Positions 32,651 to 44,417 of a stretch of 64,000 nt of DNA are shown piece after piece. Source of the stretch: Takakia lepidozioides (taxonomy: Eukaryota; Streptophyta; Takakiopsida; Takakiales; Takakiaceae); the NCBI GenBank assembly GCA_030704615.1, contig CM060731.1, forward strand, positions 87,462,756 to 87,526,755, given 5' to 3'. Position numbers and translations under genes: made by a program. How positions within the stretch are numbered: the stretch's first letter is position 1; every line of letters begins with the position of its first letter. The notes beneath the pieces were generated by a model. The model searched no databases and was not told the DNA's origin. It was given only the letters and a program-made list of their open reading frames with translations.

Positions 32651-32876
32651 TTAAATTTCCCCCCTACAGGATCCTGGACCGATGAAGATTGGCTGCTGCA
32701 TGAATGTAGCCGTTTCAGTTTCCTACCCTGCCATGCAAACTATGAGCAGTCACTGCCAGGTGGGCCGATAGCCACTGGACACGACGAAGTCCATCCCCTC
32801 TTCGATGTAAATGCGGCGCCGAATTTCCATCCGGGGGGATGGACTTCAGTGGCAGATCTCAAACTATAACTTGTTG

Positions 32877-33641
32877 ATGAGAAAGATGTATGGGTTCATC
32901 CACCGCTGGCGTGATGAACACGTTCCACCTCCGTCGGTGGGTACGTGTGACCCAGATGCTCCATTATTGGAGGCCGGACTGCTCTTCCGCTTCGCATCAT
33001 TTCCAAAATCTAAGGGCTTCGTAGCTGTCCGCAAGGTCATCGGCATCCAAGTCGTCCTCAGGTCCTCCTTTGCAAGGATGCCGTGCTTCCGGAACCGGGA
33101 CGACTGCCCATTTGGAGGCATCGATTATGCAATGTATTCGGCCACATCGGGAGACATTGTTATCTGGTACACAGATTACACAGAAGATACTGGTTCGATT
33201 GTGGAAACATTGGTGGCTTTTGAGTATATCGTAGGCCACTACGCCTTCGAGCGGGGTGACGATCTTGGTCTGAGGAGTCCGTGGCTCATGCGCATCCTCG
33301 ATTCCGATTTTCCCAGCTACGACGGTCACCCATGCAGAAGAAGACGCACTGCTATGCTGTTGCGGTGGAACTGCTGCCACTGGACGTGGGTGGACTCCAT
33401 CGGAGAGACCTATTCTCCTGAAGGAGTGCGCTCCTCTTCTCCATTGTATGGGGACATTCGCATTGGTGTGGACGACGAAAACGTGAAGATTTCCATATTC
33501 GATGGTGGTATGATTGAAGGGCAGGACATTGTGGTGAACATCACTAGGGGCGGTACAATGGCTGCAATCGACTTTACATGGAGGAGCCCCATGACTCATG
33601 AGCTAGTTCTGAGAGCAGTCGAAGTCCCATTGACAACGTGA
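32877..33641 (+). CDS. Unknown protein, head-to-head paralogue (right)
   Basis: An uninterrupted frame of 254 codons from the ATG at 32877 (upstream in-frame ATG at 32811 lies in palindrome satellite and is less likely). Features: CFRNRDDCPFGGIDYAMYSA with a conserved Cys pair, SGDIVIWYTDYTEDTG, AFEYIVGHYAFERGDDLGL, LLRWNCCHWTWVDSIGETY, LYGDIRIGVDDENVKISIF. There is no signal peptide or membrane helix. A possible AATAAA signal lies at 33725. It is diverged from, and points away from, its paralogue at 31980-32650, with about 230 bp between them. I do not recognise the family. It lies between copy C and the shared element end, so it may be cargo of the same element. Confidence 0.5.
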   Translation: MRKMYGFIHRWRDEHVPPPSVGTCDPDAPLLEAGLLFRFASFPKSKGFVAVRKVIGIQVVLRSSFARMPCFRNRDDCPFGGIDYAMYSATSGDIVIWYTDYTEDTGSIVETLVAFEYIVGHYAFERGDDLGLRSPWLMRILDSDFPSYDGHPCRRRRTAMLLRWNCCHWTWVDSIGETYSPEGVRSSSPLYGDIRIGVDDENVKISIFDGGMIEGQDIVVNITRGGTMAAIDFTWRSPMTHELVLRAVEVPLTT

Positions 33642-33974
33642 CTTGTATTCAGTAGGCACAGGGCTCAAGATTTGATGGCACAATCAGCACAGTAGACGTG
33701 CTTCAAATGCAATTCATGTGGATCAATAAAAACCTCATTGTGCCCTTTTTTTATTCTATTCTGTGTCCATCGTTCCGAGAATGCGTCATTGCTCATTTCG
33801 TTTGGGATTGGGAGTGTGGGTGGATTTTGCAAATGGCTGGTAGGCTGAAATGGGCCCCCATTGACAGAGCAGTACCACCCTACCATTCGCGAAACATTGC
33901 CTTTCAATATATAATTCTAAATAACATTGCCGAACCTCCTTCATCGGGAGGTCCTTCTCCCCCTATGACCGTGG

Positions 33975-34103
33975 CACCCTAAACCCTATTCCCGCGGACA
34001 CTCATTTTCGGAAAATAGTGCTGCTCATGTTTTTTTCCACACTTACGACTCTGCTCATGGCTCATGCCGCTCATGGCTCATGGCTCATGAAATAGCAGCC
34101 CCC
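33975..34103 (+). mobile_element. Shared terminus of methyltransferase-bearing element (C)
   Basis: AAACCCTATTCCCGCGGACA, repeated GCTCATG words, then CATGAAATAGCAGCCCCC. Same order as at 15556-15671 with divergence and an extra GGCTCATGGCTCATG expansion. It supports the 28.5-34.1 kb block being one element or a nested pair. Confidence 0.55.
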
Positions 34104-34750
34104 AGCTATGGCTTTGCTTACCTCCTGGTGTAAGCTCTTTTCTTCCTGCCATGCTGTACTTTATGGATATTGTTTCCGTTCTTCTTCAGATTTATTATCT
34201 GGAGGTTTCTGTTTCTTGGCCTGAGTTCAGGTTACCGCAAGGGTATCCACTACAGGGGTTACCACACTCACAGCTACACTCGGTCCGACTTCCATATTTC
34301 CCAATTCTGCCTCATGTTTGAGTCGCAACTGACATTCATGTTTCCAGTGTCCCTCTTGACTCGTGGTCATGTGCCTTAGTGGTACACGGCCCACGGACCC
34401 TCACTACTCCTTCTACTAGTAAAGCCTAGGCTACCGTGGCCGTGTGATATCGTGGTTCACGGCCCATGGCTGCTACACTACCCACTACTGCTCCTCGTGG
34501 TAGTGTGTCTCGTGCTTCGCTGCTGCTAAATGCTGAGCACTTAGCTTTTTCTGCCTCGTGGCCGGGTAGTGTGAAGTAAATCACTACCCGCCTTGTGGCT
34601 TCAGCTGAGGAGGGGTTGGATTCAAGTTGCCGTTTAGACCTCACCTCCTCAGCCAATGTAAACCCTAGTGTAAACTGAATGTAAACCCTGTCATCCACGG
34701 ACTTTGAATAACTCGACACAACCAAGCAGTCTAGCACATTTATAAACTTC
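34104..34750. other. No recognised feature
   Basis: Contains frames with no known homology. A minus-strand frame at 34426-34737 has no motif I can name. Confidence 0.35.
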
Positions 34751-34754
34751 TCAT

Positions 34755-34930
34755 GTATCGCATTGAAACCAGATGGTTCTCACTCATTAACGCCGGCACC
34801 TATCAAGGTAGACCCCAAACCATACTGTCCCGCCGTGGTTACTCCCATGTACATGCCTTCGTTCACCTTGCACCTGCCCTACCAAGCTATGTTGGGACAT
34901 CTTGCTTGTTCACGGTCTACCGATAAACGT
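34755..34930 (+). pseudogene. Fragment of RLE-type LINE C-terminus
   Basis: ETRWFSLINAGTYQGRPQT matches ETRWFSLINAGTYQGSPHP in the minus-strand LINE at 53100, just upstream of that element's restriction-like endonuclease motif. It is short and terminates in a C homopolymer. Confidence 0.65.
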
Positions 34931-34957
34931 CCCCCCCCCCCCCCCCCCCCCCCCCCC
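34931..34957. repeat. Poly-C run (27 C)
   Basis: The longest C homopolymer in the window, directly at the end of the LINE fragment. Confidence 0.85.
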
Positions 34958-35033
34958 GGCCCTCGTGGCACTGACACTTAGCCGTTATCATTTATTCCCC
35001 TCCCTCTTTTGAAATTGTGTCCGCACAATTTCG

Positions 35034-36870
35034 TCAGTTCCGGTGTTTGTTGTGTCTCTTGGGGATGTAGGGTGGTGGCATGCCCGTCTGCTGGTTGAGA
35101 AGTGTGTCCCAGGATGGTGATGGTCGTGGTGGCAACTTCTTGTTCCTATTGTCATCACTGTCTGGTTCCTCCTGTGGCTCGTGTGTGGGCCAGCTTTCTT
35201 CATCCGGGTAATCTGCTACTCCGTCCGTGCGTACCATGTCGATTTCGGTGGACAAAGTTTCTTGGTAGGTTTGCAGCTTCTCCTTGGTCCAGGGCACAAT
35301 GTCTGCCATTAACCAGTTAACTGCTTGCGTCCCTGTCTCTTTGAAGGGGTGGTCCTTATCCAGTACCAACGGTGAAAAGTGGCCCTTTGCCTGGTGCCAT
35401 GTTTCAACATATAGTGGTCTGTTCGTATATGCTGAAGTGCCTGAGACTCTCTCTGGTGGCTGGAATTTGGGTAATTCCCAGTGAGTATCCTTGTCAATAC
35501 TCTCATAGCGCTGCCAGCTTCTCCTCATTGTGACGAATATCATGTACAGGTAGCTGCCAATATAAAAACTTGGGCAGCCCATTACCACATCCATTGCTGG
35601 GGTGGGGTTGATCTTCAATTGCCCCACTACCCACATGTAAGCTACCAGCTCCTTGTACTCTAGGGGAGCCTGGCGCCAAAATTCAACCAATTCTGCCCCT
35701 GACCATGTCTCCTCCCTAGCCAGTGGCCTCATCCTGTATCTCAAAGGTATGAGCGTTTGATTGAGCAAATGCAATTGGCCCAATGACCTGCAGGGGGTTA
35801 AGGCCTTGAATACCTTCTCTAGCATCTCTGGGATTTGGTGGGCTAGGACTATCATCATTTTAAAGTATTCCTCTGAATACTTCAGCCACTCCCCATCCTA
35901 CTTGCATGGCATGATTTGGAAATCATCCACTGCTACTAAAGTTGATGCCACCAAAACACTTGGTAATGGTACGGGGTTTACCTCCTGAGTAGATGGCCAT
36001 GTTGTGGCCTGTACCAGTGTCTGTTGACTTTGTGGTGGTTGTGTTGTTGGTGGTGTTTGTGGTGGTGTTGTTGTTGTTGATTGTATCGGTGCTTCTTGTT
36101 CATGGTCTTGCTCCTCTTGATCGTCCTCGTCCATGAGCTCATCTTGTTCTGGAATTGGTGGCAGGAATTCCTCGTGAATGTCTGTCACCAATTTTGCCAA
36201 TTGACATTTCATTTGTTTTATCATTGCCCTATTGAGTTTCTTCGTTTCCAGTTCACTCCCTTCACTCAACCATGCTCGGGCCAAGGCTGCGTCTGCTGCG
36301 TCCAGCCCTGCTTACAGTGTCAGCTTCTCCAGCTGCTGCTTCCATTCTTGTTTGTTGTTGATGGCAATTTCTCTTTCTATGTTGACTGTGAACAGCCTAC
36401 TCTCCGCATTTTCCCTTTCTCTCAGTAGTACAGTTTTGCATGAGAGCCACTTGGTTCCCTGATCTTTGGCAGCCCTCAGTTTCTCCTTGAGTGCTTCCAC
36501 CTGCCCCTTGAGTGTCTCCACCTCTGCCTCCATTTTTCGGGATCGTTCTCTTTATGCATCGAGGTCGGCTTCGACATTGTGTGTTTCGTCCTTCTGTCTT
36601 TGCCACTTCTGTTCCCACTCGTCTCAGCGTTCTATCAAGGTGCTGTAGTGGCGAAGCAAATTAGTCTGATGATCCTCCAATGATGCAATTGTAACCTCGT
36701 GGTTACATACTGTTCGTGCTGCTGCCAATTCCCTCTGGTGTTTTTCTTTGAGGTGGTCTATGACTGTGCTAAGGTTCTCCGGACTTATGTAATCCTTGCT
36801 TTGTCGTAATGAAGAACATAAGTGATACCCAACGTCATCCATCTTCTCTATTCTCTTCATCCGCACATGC
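35034..36870 (-). pseudogene. Coiled-coil ORF downstream of gypsy integrase
   Basis: The minus strand reads, in order, a heptad-rich segment (EAEVETLKGQVEALKEKLRA near 36500), a Gln/Thr/Pro linker (TTTTPPQTPPTTQPPQSQQ), and a longer open frame at 35034-35858 with PLEYKELVAYMWVVGQLKI and PSFYIGSYLYMIFVTMRRSW. Stops separate the blocks. The arrangement (coiled coil, then a helical globular part) resembles a gag or a late structural ORF of a gypsy element. It is placed 3' of the integrase on the same strand, so it may be an extra ORF of that element. Function not established. Confidence 0.4.
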
Positions 36871-37095
36871 CCTTGGCATCACTGTTTTCCACATTCATCC
36901 CCTCTAACTTCATCCTACCTCCGTCCGTTCATCGTTCGTTTGATAAACCCCTAGGGTTTTATTGGCACTTGTTTTCCCCTTACAGCTGTAAAGTACTCCT
37001 TTTTCTTAGAGTGAAAGTCCATTTTCACCAAGTCAGAACACTTACTTCATTGATGCACCAGCTTGAGGTCCCTTCGTGATCGTGTCCATCTTTTG

Positions 37096-37620
37096 TTAGC
37101 TGCATCCTCGATCATGCAGATTCGCAGACTCCTCCATGTTTTCAGTATATGATTTGTCTTTGTACCCCTGGAATGTGTATGGCCCCTCCCAAGCAAGCTC
37201 AATTCCTTTGCGTTTCCCTGGTTTCAGCATCATGACGAGTTGTCCCTGCTCCAACGATTCCAAGCTGGAGTTACTGGTCCTCCGCGCTGCATAGCTTTCT
37301 TGCTGTTCCTTCTGCGCCTTGAGAACATTTTCGTGCAATGAGACGTCTATTTGAGCTAAGAGCTCAACTTTTTCTTTCATCATGGCGTTGATGGCATCTT
37401 CACTGTCTCGCATGTCCACCAATTTTGTGACTCTGCCCCATCGATTGTCCACGTCCATGCGCAGTTCCCTGCCTGTGAGTACTTTGTAGGGGCTGAAGCG
37501 GGTTGATGTTTGCACTCCCACTCTGTACCCGAACAGTGCCTTGTAAAGGTCACGATCCCACTCATTGTTCCCTTGTGTGCTTAGCACTCTTATGCTTTGT
37601 TTGAGCAGCGGGAGGGAGGG
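37096..37620 (-). pseudogene. Ty3/gypsy integrase C-terminal fragment
   Basis: Contains NNEWDRDLYKALFGYRVGVQ and TSTRFSPYKVLTGRELRMD, the end of the integrase catalytic core. It is followed by EQGQLVMMLKPGKRKG and ELAWEGPYTFQGYKDKSY, which matches the integrase C-terminal barrel. The DDE residues lie upstream and are missing, since the sequence joins a CCHC gag-like frame near 37600. Confidence 0.7.
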
Positions 37621-38255
37621 ACGAAACACGAGGTTTCTTGAGAGAGGGGGACAGAGATGGCAGGGGAATTGCCTTAGGAATGTGGAGATCTGTAGTCGAG
37701 ATAAAAGGAGAAGAATCAGGACCCAAGAGCACAGGGGTAGCGGAATCAATGACAACAGAAGGCACTGGGGGAGGACCGGCGGTTGGGCGGGACGAGTCCG
37801 AGTCGTCGAGCTTGGTATCCTCCCTTGAACGCTTGGCAGTGGCAGCCTTGGCCTTGGGGCAATCTGATTTCACATGCCCCTCCCCATTGCACAGAAAGCA
37901 AATCACAGTCAGTAACTCTTCCTGAAGTGCAACCACAATAAAAAGAGCCGTCCAAAGTAGGCAACTTGATAGATTCACCAATTTTAGCATCCTCAGGCAT
38001 CAAGACGACGATTTTGGGAACCCCACTGTCCGACTTGTGACCGAAATGATCCGTAACTGAATCAACGTTGATCACTTAGTGCGATTCTTGCCAAAGGACG
38101 ATGTCTGTGTTTGAAGAGACCGGGGTAGGGGCCTGAGGACCAGCGCCCAGGATAGAGGGGGTATCAGCTTGCGCATTGCGACGGGATGACCAGATCCTTG
38201 ACCTAGTGGAGGTGCCAGAATGCCTACGGCGGGAGGATTTGCCTCGGGAAGCCAT
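37560..38255 (-). pseudogene. CCHC gag-like / LINE ORF1-like remnant
   Basis: Starts at an ATG near 38255 (MASRGKSSRRRHSGTSTRS). It passes a stop near 38078, continues with DSVTDHFGHKSDSGVPKIVV and, after a frame change near 37920, shows the zinc knuckle CFLCNGEGHVKSDC (CX2CX4HX4C), then an acidic, Pro-rich tail. Proteins of this layout are nucleic-acid-binding coat proteins of retroelements. It ends at the integrase fragment, an apparent nested or recombined junction. Confidence 0.55.
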
Positions 38256-38524
38256 GAAACGAAAATAGAAACACAAGCGTAGCCAAGGAGGAGAACACAG
38301 AGAGAGCAGTCAGAGTGGGGAGGAAGTGAGGGTAAGAGTGAGAGAGAGAGGGGCTTACACTTCCAACCGGGGCAGCTAGCGCGGGGAGCCAAGGAGTAAA
38401 TGTCATGGCCGACATAAGCTGACACTGGCATTCCAGCCAAAGGGAGGCTCGGAGGGAGCACTGAGAGGCCAAGCGCCAAACGGAGGAGAGTGGAAGGAGA
38501 ATCAATGCAATTGTGGGCGCACAT

Positions 38525-40140
38525 TAGGAGCCTGCCTGGGAAAATGCGTAAGGGAATCCTAAAGCGTGAGAGGGCAGAGCGTGATGATAATAGTAAAGAA
38601 GAAGAAATGAATGGAAGAATTGAGGAGGAGCCGTCAAAACATCCAGCCTTTCGAGAGGAGAGGGGGAGGCGAGGAGATCAAGGAAGGAGCACAAACGAAG
38701 GAGAGGGAGAAATCAGCGCACATAGGCGGGGCCGCCGCCAGGGGGCAAAAAACGCCTAAGTCCCTAGCTCGCATAGAGAGCGGGATTTGCAGAGCCCCCG
38801 TTTCGACATCCTCCCCCCGGTTCCCCAGCTATTCAACATCACAAGGGGAGGAGGGCCCTCACTCCCTGGTTGAGATGTTTTTGTGGGCGACTCCTATATA
38901 TTTGTTCATGTACTAGTCAGAAAGCAATTTGAGATCTTAGGATCAGCAACAAGCTACCTCACTCAGATTTCTGTCCTTTCAGTTCTCATATATTGAGAAA
39001 ACCACCAAAAGACGATTTTTGTCTGTAAGTCATACATCTTAAACTCTCTAGTCCTGTCATGCAGCAGTCACGCAGTGTTGTTACCAGTTGTACCGTCATT
39101 TGTTGTTTGTTGTTCATTATTGTGCCAGTGTTTGGTGTGAAGACTACAACTTGGATAGTAGCACATCTAACTACAATGCATGCTGAGAATAAAGTTGATC
39201 TAAAGCAGTGGTTATGCAGGTCAATACCGACCAGATGTTCACAGGTTGGCCGTACAAGCCTGCCATGGTTCAAAAGCCATGATTCAGCCGGCGTAACAAG
39301 ATTTTCTGGATAATGCGGCCTTCAGCCAAAAATTATGCATGCAGAGGCTAACCTCTGCATACCTCTCTCATCTTTCCTCTTTTACTCCTGTGATTTAGTA
39401 TGGTTTTTGAGCCACATGGCTTGCCTTTCCCTTTTCTACATATGACTATCTTCAAGAAAGAAACACCAGTATCTCTGCAATCTTGCACTTAACCTTGCCC
39501 TGTGAAGACAAAAATATCCTGGAACAATATGCGATAACCTTCTCTGCAACAGCAGTCTTAAACCACTCGTGTACAGTTAGCAAACCAATCAAAGAGTTGG
39601 AAGGCCCTCTTATCTAGTGTGAGCAAAACAAAAAAAGAAAAGAAAAACCATGACCTAGTTGAAGGAAGGTTTCAGCTAAATAACAGAATGGCTCAAGGGG
39701 AATGTCTTTCAGAAAAGCAAGGGAAGCCTTGTAGCTTTGCAATGGGCAAAACACAGTGGGACCAATACAAATAGCATGAAAATCACACCATATCAGGACC
39801 AGAGACCATGTAGCTGCACATTTCAACCCATACATTATCACCTTCCATAATTGAAGACAAGAGTGACTACTAAGCCTGACACCCTTGAGCTAACAACTCA
39901 GTCGATACAGTTGACAACTGAGGGCTTCCTCCACTTTCATCGATATACTTGTATCCCTGCATTAGCCCATAAAACTACGACACAAACTGGAAGGGGACAT
40001 GGAGCAGGTAGCACCTTCTTCTAGCCTGACGGAAATGCATGAATGGAATCTCCTTGCGAGAGTGCCAGCTAAAAACAAAGAAGTTCATGACCTACAATGG
40101 TACAGACTACAACAATTGAGCAGGAAAAAGCCTGTCTTTG
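38525..40140. other. Intergenic, including CDPK 3' flank
   Basis: No reliable gene or repeat found. The part next to 40140 should hold the 3' untranslated region of the CDPK gene, but no polyadenylation signal stands out. Confidence 0.4.
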
Positions 40141-41709
40141 TCACCTCTTCCTATAACTAGGAGGGTTCAAAGATCCATCTCTTAACAACCTGATACTCAG
40201 GCTGTTGAACCGATCCCTTGAATACTGTCTGGAAGCTTTCCGCCAGTCTGTACCTTTGCGCATCATAGAAGAAAACTCCTCGTAACTTATACGCCCATCC
40301 TTATCAGTGTCTACCTCCAGTAAAATGTCATTGACCACATCAGGCTCCTTGGGCCCCAATTCATCCCCCAATGCCTGACTTAGTTCCTCAATCTCAATGT
40401 ACCCACTCCCGTTTGTGTCAAGGTGATCAAATGCAGTCCGCATATGTTCATCATTGTCCATCCGCTGGAGGTGAATTGCTGCTGCCACGAACTCAGCATA
40501 GTTGAGGGTACCGTTTCCATTGACATCCGCTGCCTCAACCAGCAATCGTACTTCAGCATCAGAAAGTTGAGAACCAATCTTTGAAAGACCGGCTTTAAGA
40601 TCGTCAAAATTAAGGGCACCATTGCTGGCAGTTTCCATTGTTTGAAACATGTCCTTCAACCTGTCAATCTCGTCGCCTGACATATGTTCTGCAATTACCT
40701 GCAAAGCCTTTTTCTTGAGCTTATTCATAGCAGAAAATTGCTTCAGCCTTGACCTCACCGCATCCAGTGGAACATTGGGTGCTTTCTTTGCATTCTGCAA
40801 CCATGGGTGATCCAGCACCTGCTGAGCGGAGTATCGAGCTCTTGGATCCGGTTCCAGCATATGCCGCACTAGTGACTTTGCAGTATCAGAAACCTTTGGC
40901 CAAGGGTCCCTCTTAAAGTCCAAAATACCACGAAGAATGGCTTGAGCAACGCCTTGCTCAGTTTCAGCCCAGAAAGGAGGGACTCCACACAGAAGAATGT
41001 AAAGAATGACACCTGCACTCCACACGTCTACTTCGGGCCCATAGTTGCGTTTCAATACCTCTGGCGCCATGTAGAAGGGGCTACCTACAATCTCGGAAAA
41101 CCTCTCCCCTGGCTTGAAGAAAACAGAGAGCCCAAAATCAATGGCCTTAAGTGGGGAGGTTTCTTTCTTGTTGGCGAATAGAAAGTTCTCGGGCTTAAGG
41201 TCCCTGTGCATAACCCCTTGTTTATGACAGAGCTGCACGACTTCAACAATTGTGCGGGTGACAAAAGCAGCCGCCCGTTCAGTGTAATGACCTCGCGCAA
41301 TGATCCTGTCAAATAGCTCCCCACCTTCACAGAGCTCCATCACAAGATGAACCGCATCATCGTCTTCGAACACACCCTTGAGGGTTACAATATTAGGATG
41401 CTGTGGCAGATGGTGCATGATAGCCACCTCCCGACGGACATCCTCCACATCGACCGCAGTCCTTAACTTGCGTTTCGAGATAGACTTACATGCCAGCAGC
41501 TCCTCACTTTCCTTGTCTGTACACAAGTATGTGATGCCAAACTCACCACGCCCCAGCTCCCTCCCTAGCACATACTTCTCCGTGATCTTCGCCTTCGACT
41601 GGTTCTTTAGTATCTGAGTACCAGGAGTCTGATAGCCAGGCTGAGCGAATGGATTAGGCCTGCGCTCCTTCGCAGTTGCCGTCGACGTACAACCGCAACA
41701 GTTCCCCAT
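40141..41709 (-). CDS. Calcium-dependent protein kinase (CDPK), group III-like
   Basis: A single uninterrupted frame of 522 codons. I chose the start MGNCCGC at 41709 and not the ATG 27 bp upstream, because Gly2 with Cys4, Cys5 and Cys7 forms an N-myristoylation and palmitoylation signal for membrane attachment. The kinase domain spans about residues 46-304: GRGEFG loop at 53-58, Lys75, HRD 168-170, DFG 191-193, APE 215-217. The autoinhibitory junction lies at about 309-340, then four EF-hands. Loop 1 (359-370) is degenerate, lacking the acidic ligands at positions 3 and 5. Loops 2 (395-406), 3 (431-442) and 4 (467-478) have the expected ligands. The degenerate first EF-hand and the [19 protein letters not shown] tail match the plant CPK7/8/32 group. 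It phosphorylates Ser/Thr targets in response to calcium. The absence of introns is unusual for land-plant members. It appears intact. Confidence 0.95.
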   Translation of the reverse strand: MGNCCGCTSTATAKERRPNPFAQPGYQTPGTQILKNQSKAKITEKYVLGRELGRGEFGITYLCTDKESEELLACKSISKRKLRTAVDVEDVRREVAIMHHLPQHPNIVTLKGVFEDDDAVHLVMELCEGGELFDRIIARGHYTERAAAFVTRTIVEVVQLCHKQGVMHRDLKPENFLFANKKETSPLKAIDFGLSVFFKPGERFSEIVGSPFYMAPEVLKRNYGPEVDVWSAGVILYILLCGVPPFWAETEQGVAQAILRGILDFKRDPWPKVSDTAKSLVRHMLEPDPRARYSAQQVLDHPWLQNAKKAPNVPLDAVRSRLKQFSAMNKLKKKALQVIAEHMSGDEIDRLKDMFQTMETASNGALNFDDLKAGLSKIGSQLSDAEVRLLVEAADVNGNGTLNYAEFVAAAIHLQRMDNDEHMRTAFDHLDTNGSGYIEIEELSQALGDELGPKEPDVVNDILLEVDTDKDGRISYEEFSSMMRKGTDWRKASRQYSRDRFNSLSIRLLRDGSLNPPSYRKR

Positions 41710-41736
41710 TGCTTTTTGGCTTGTTCTATACCTCAC

Positions 41737-43820
41737 GCAAATTCATTTGAGGCAAAACGATGTCTGGCCTGCTAACATAAGACTCCCACTGATCTGCAAG
41801 CCTCCAAAGATCTCACCTAAACTGACTCACCGTGCATCAAGTCAATAAAGCCCACCAAGTCACAAATCCTTGAAGCGGGCAAAAATAAGTGAAACCATAC
41901 GCTCAACCCCAAGCTGTTCCAAGAAAGTTTGTCGACAGAGCTCGTTTCCCAACGGACATGAAGGACATCATGCAAGCCAGTGGTGAAACCTCAAAAAACA
42001 GCTGAGTGTCCTTAAATCCCCACAACAACATCAACCCGCCGAGGATCCTCTCTCAAATTCTTCTCGCTGCCTCCAGCCACCAAGTTGGATTCCACCCACG
42101 GGATACATCCAGGGGGAGGGACGGTCTCCCACCCAGATCCCGCTCTCTTACCCAAATCTGTACGCAAGCTTGGAGGGCGCTGAGGGCATCGCTGAGCTTG
42201 TCGACAAACCCACAATTGAATGTTGCCGTGCCCCCATCCCCATCCCCATCCCCAACATGTATGCATGCATCACCTCAATTATAGGGCCCCCATAAAAGCT
42301 ATTATTTTTCGATTTAGTTTTTTTGAGAGATGTATGACAACCGTACATTTTCCGTCCCCGACGACCCTGACCGGACTTGACCCGGGCACTTCTCAACCTT
42401 GACTTGTACCACTAATTTAAATAAATAATAATATTTTAAATCCATGCCTGCCAAAAAAGGATATTTTAATTTCGGATAAAACTTGTTTAGGCTACCATAG
42501 TCGGCAGGCTGATCCTGCAGTGAAGTGCCGAATATTTATTTTCTTTACAACAAAACACTCCCGCATAACTTAAGGAAATTTCTAGATTTTACGGCAATGC
42601 CAAGAGGAGATTTTAAGTAATTCGGCGGTGACTCCCAGCATGAACTTGCTCTATCTACTGTACCAGATGCGGTAAACGAATCATGTGGGTTGTTAAGAGC
42701 CATGAGAGCATCTGGTCAATCAGTAAATGCAGTGATTGTTCAGCCAATTATTCTAGGATTTCTCAGAGCTAAAGCACCACAAGCTCTAGGAAAATATTTT
42801 GTGCCTTGAAACATCTTTGAGTAGTTTGTTTGAGATTTTAGGCATTTTTTATGAAATTTCTGAAATTTCGACAGTTTTTTCTAAATTTTCACTTATTTAT
42901 TAGGCATGTTCATTTGTAATTATTTACTGCCGAATCAGCTTGCCGACTAAGGTATTGTTATGTATGTCAGATAGAGGCGGTGGCAGGTGCATGGCATGAG
43001 ATGAGGATGGGTCATGGAGGCTTGAACGTGATCGCATCAAAAGTCTGACCGCGTGTTAGCTTGCCACGTGTAAAAATGGGTGAACTGTACTCTTCCCCGG
43101 AGTAATGGAGGGTCCCTTCCCTCCATCCTCTCTCGCAGGTGTGCGGAGGCCTATTGGGAGGAGGCTCTGTCAGTGTGTCCACTTTCTCTGGATCGCTTTG
43201 CTTCACTTGTGTACACTGTACACCAGTGCTTTGGTGCTCCATCGCCTTGGCCCTTGCTTATGAGAAGTTTGCTATCTGTAGCCCGACCTGCTGCCTGCTT
43301 ACTTTGGACTCGAAAAGTGATGTATGTAGCTGTTATCTTGATCTACGGGAGTCCTAATTACTAAATATGCCTGCCCCTCCACCCATATCTGTTGGGGCAT
43401 TGTCCAAGGTTTACTTATATGACACGGAAAGTGGAGCTCGTCACTGTTAGAGTCAGTACTCGTACATACTCAGTAGAGCACCTCAAGCAAGAAATACACA
43501 AGGAACACATTCATTGCATGCTTGCAATGAGTTGTCGTTCATTTTTCAATCGTTCAGTCCTCCGAAGCGAAAACGGAGGAGGCCGGCATCAGGTAACTCG
43601 TGTTCAACTTGTTCTTATTGATTAGCTTTGTCATCATGCATTTTTCACCGAAAGCTATGTACTCTTCACGATGGAGTTGTGCCTAATTTGAAGCTGATTG
43701 TCATGATCATACTCTCTCAAGAAATTACGATGAAGATGAGCCTAAGATCGTAGCAAGGCAATACCATAATCAGTTAATGCCCACGCTCATTTTCAGTCAA
43801 ATCCCTCCGAGGAGTCTAAG
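41737..43820. other. CDPK upstream region and intergenic DNA
   Basis: No gene recognised. The 500 bp upstream of the CDPK start would hold its leader and promoter, but no clear TATA box is seen. CCCCATCCCCATCCCCATCC at about 42231 is a short tandem repeat. Confidence 0.4.
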
Positions 43821-43826
43821 ACCTTA

Positions 43827-44060
43827 ACCAGTCAGTAGCTCGGTTGGTTACCTAGTGCACTGAGTGCCACCCAGATACTTGACGAGTGTACTGTGTGATA
43901 TACTCTTCTCCCCCCCTTCCCTTGGGCGGTGTCCCATTTCTAGGCCTTCATGGCGAGGTGCCTTCATGGCGAGGTTAATGTGAAAGAGGTTCTTTTCTCC
44001 TCTCACTATCATTAAGGGGCCTGATTTGTGAGCTGTCGCTCCCAGGTGTTTCCCTTTATA
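43827..44060 (+). mobile_element. Possible second SINE type
   Basis: AGTAGCTCGGTTGGTTA resembles an RNA polymerase III box A. A GCACTGAGTGCCACCCAGAT stretch follows, as in tRNA-derived SINEs. A box B is not convincing (CTTGACGAGTGTAC), and it ends near a T/A-rich tail (TTTAAAAAAAAACCC). Could be a degraded tRNA-like copy by chance. Confidence 0.3.
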
Positions 44061-44417
44061 ATATTGTTTTTAAAAAAAAACCCTAATAAAACATCACTAT
44101 ACATATGTCCAGTTCATTTTGACTCACATTGAAAGGAGCCAACCACTATTTCTGCACATCGCTATCCATTTTCCAGCGCCAAAGTGGTGAGCTCCATGAG
44201 GGGTTATCATTCTCTCTCTCTCCAGCCTACTGTAGGACTTCAAATTTAAGAGTTTTTCTTTTTCTTTTTTTTAAAATGAAGGGGACGGAGGTCCTTAAAG
44301 GGAATCATTCTGATCAAATAACCCAGGAGCAATTTTTGCTACCTTATCCGAATCGGGAGAACTGCACTGATAGGAACATTCACTGCAGCCTCCTTGTGTG
44401 GGAGTATATATATATAT

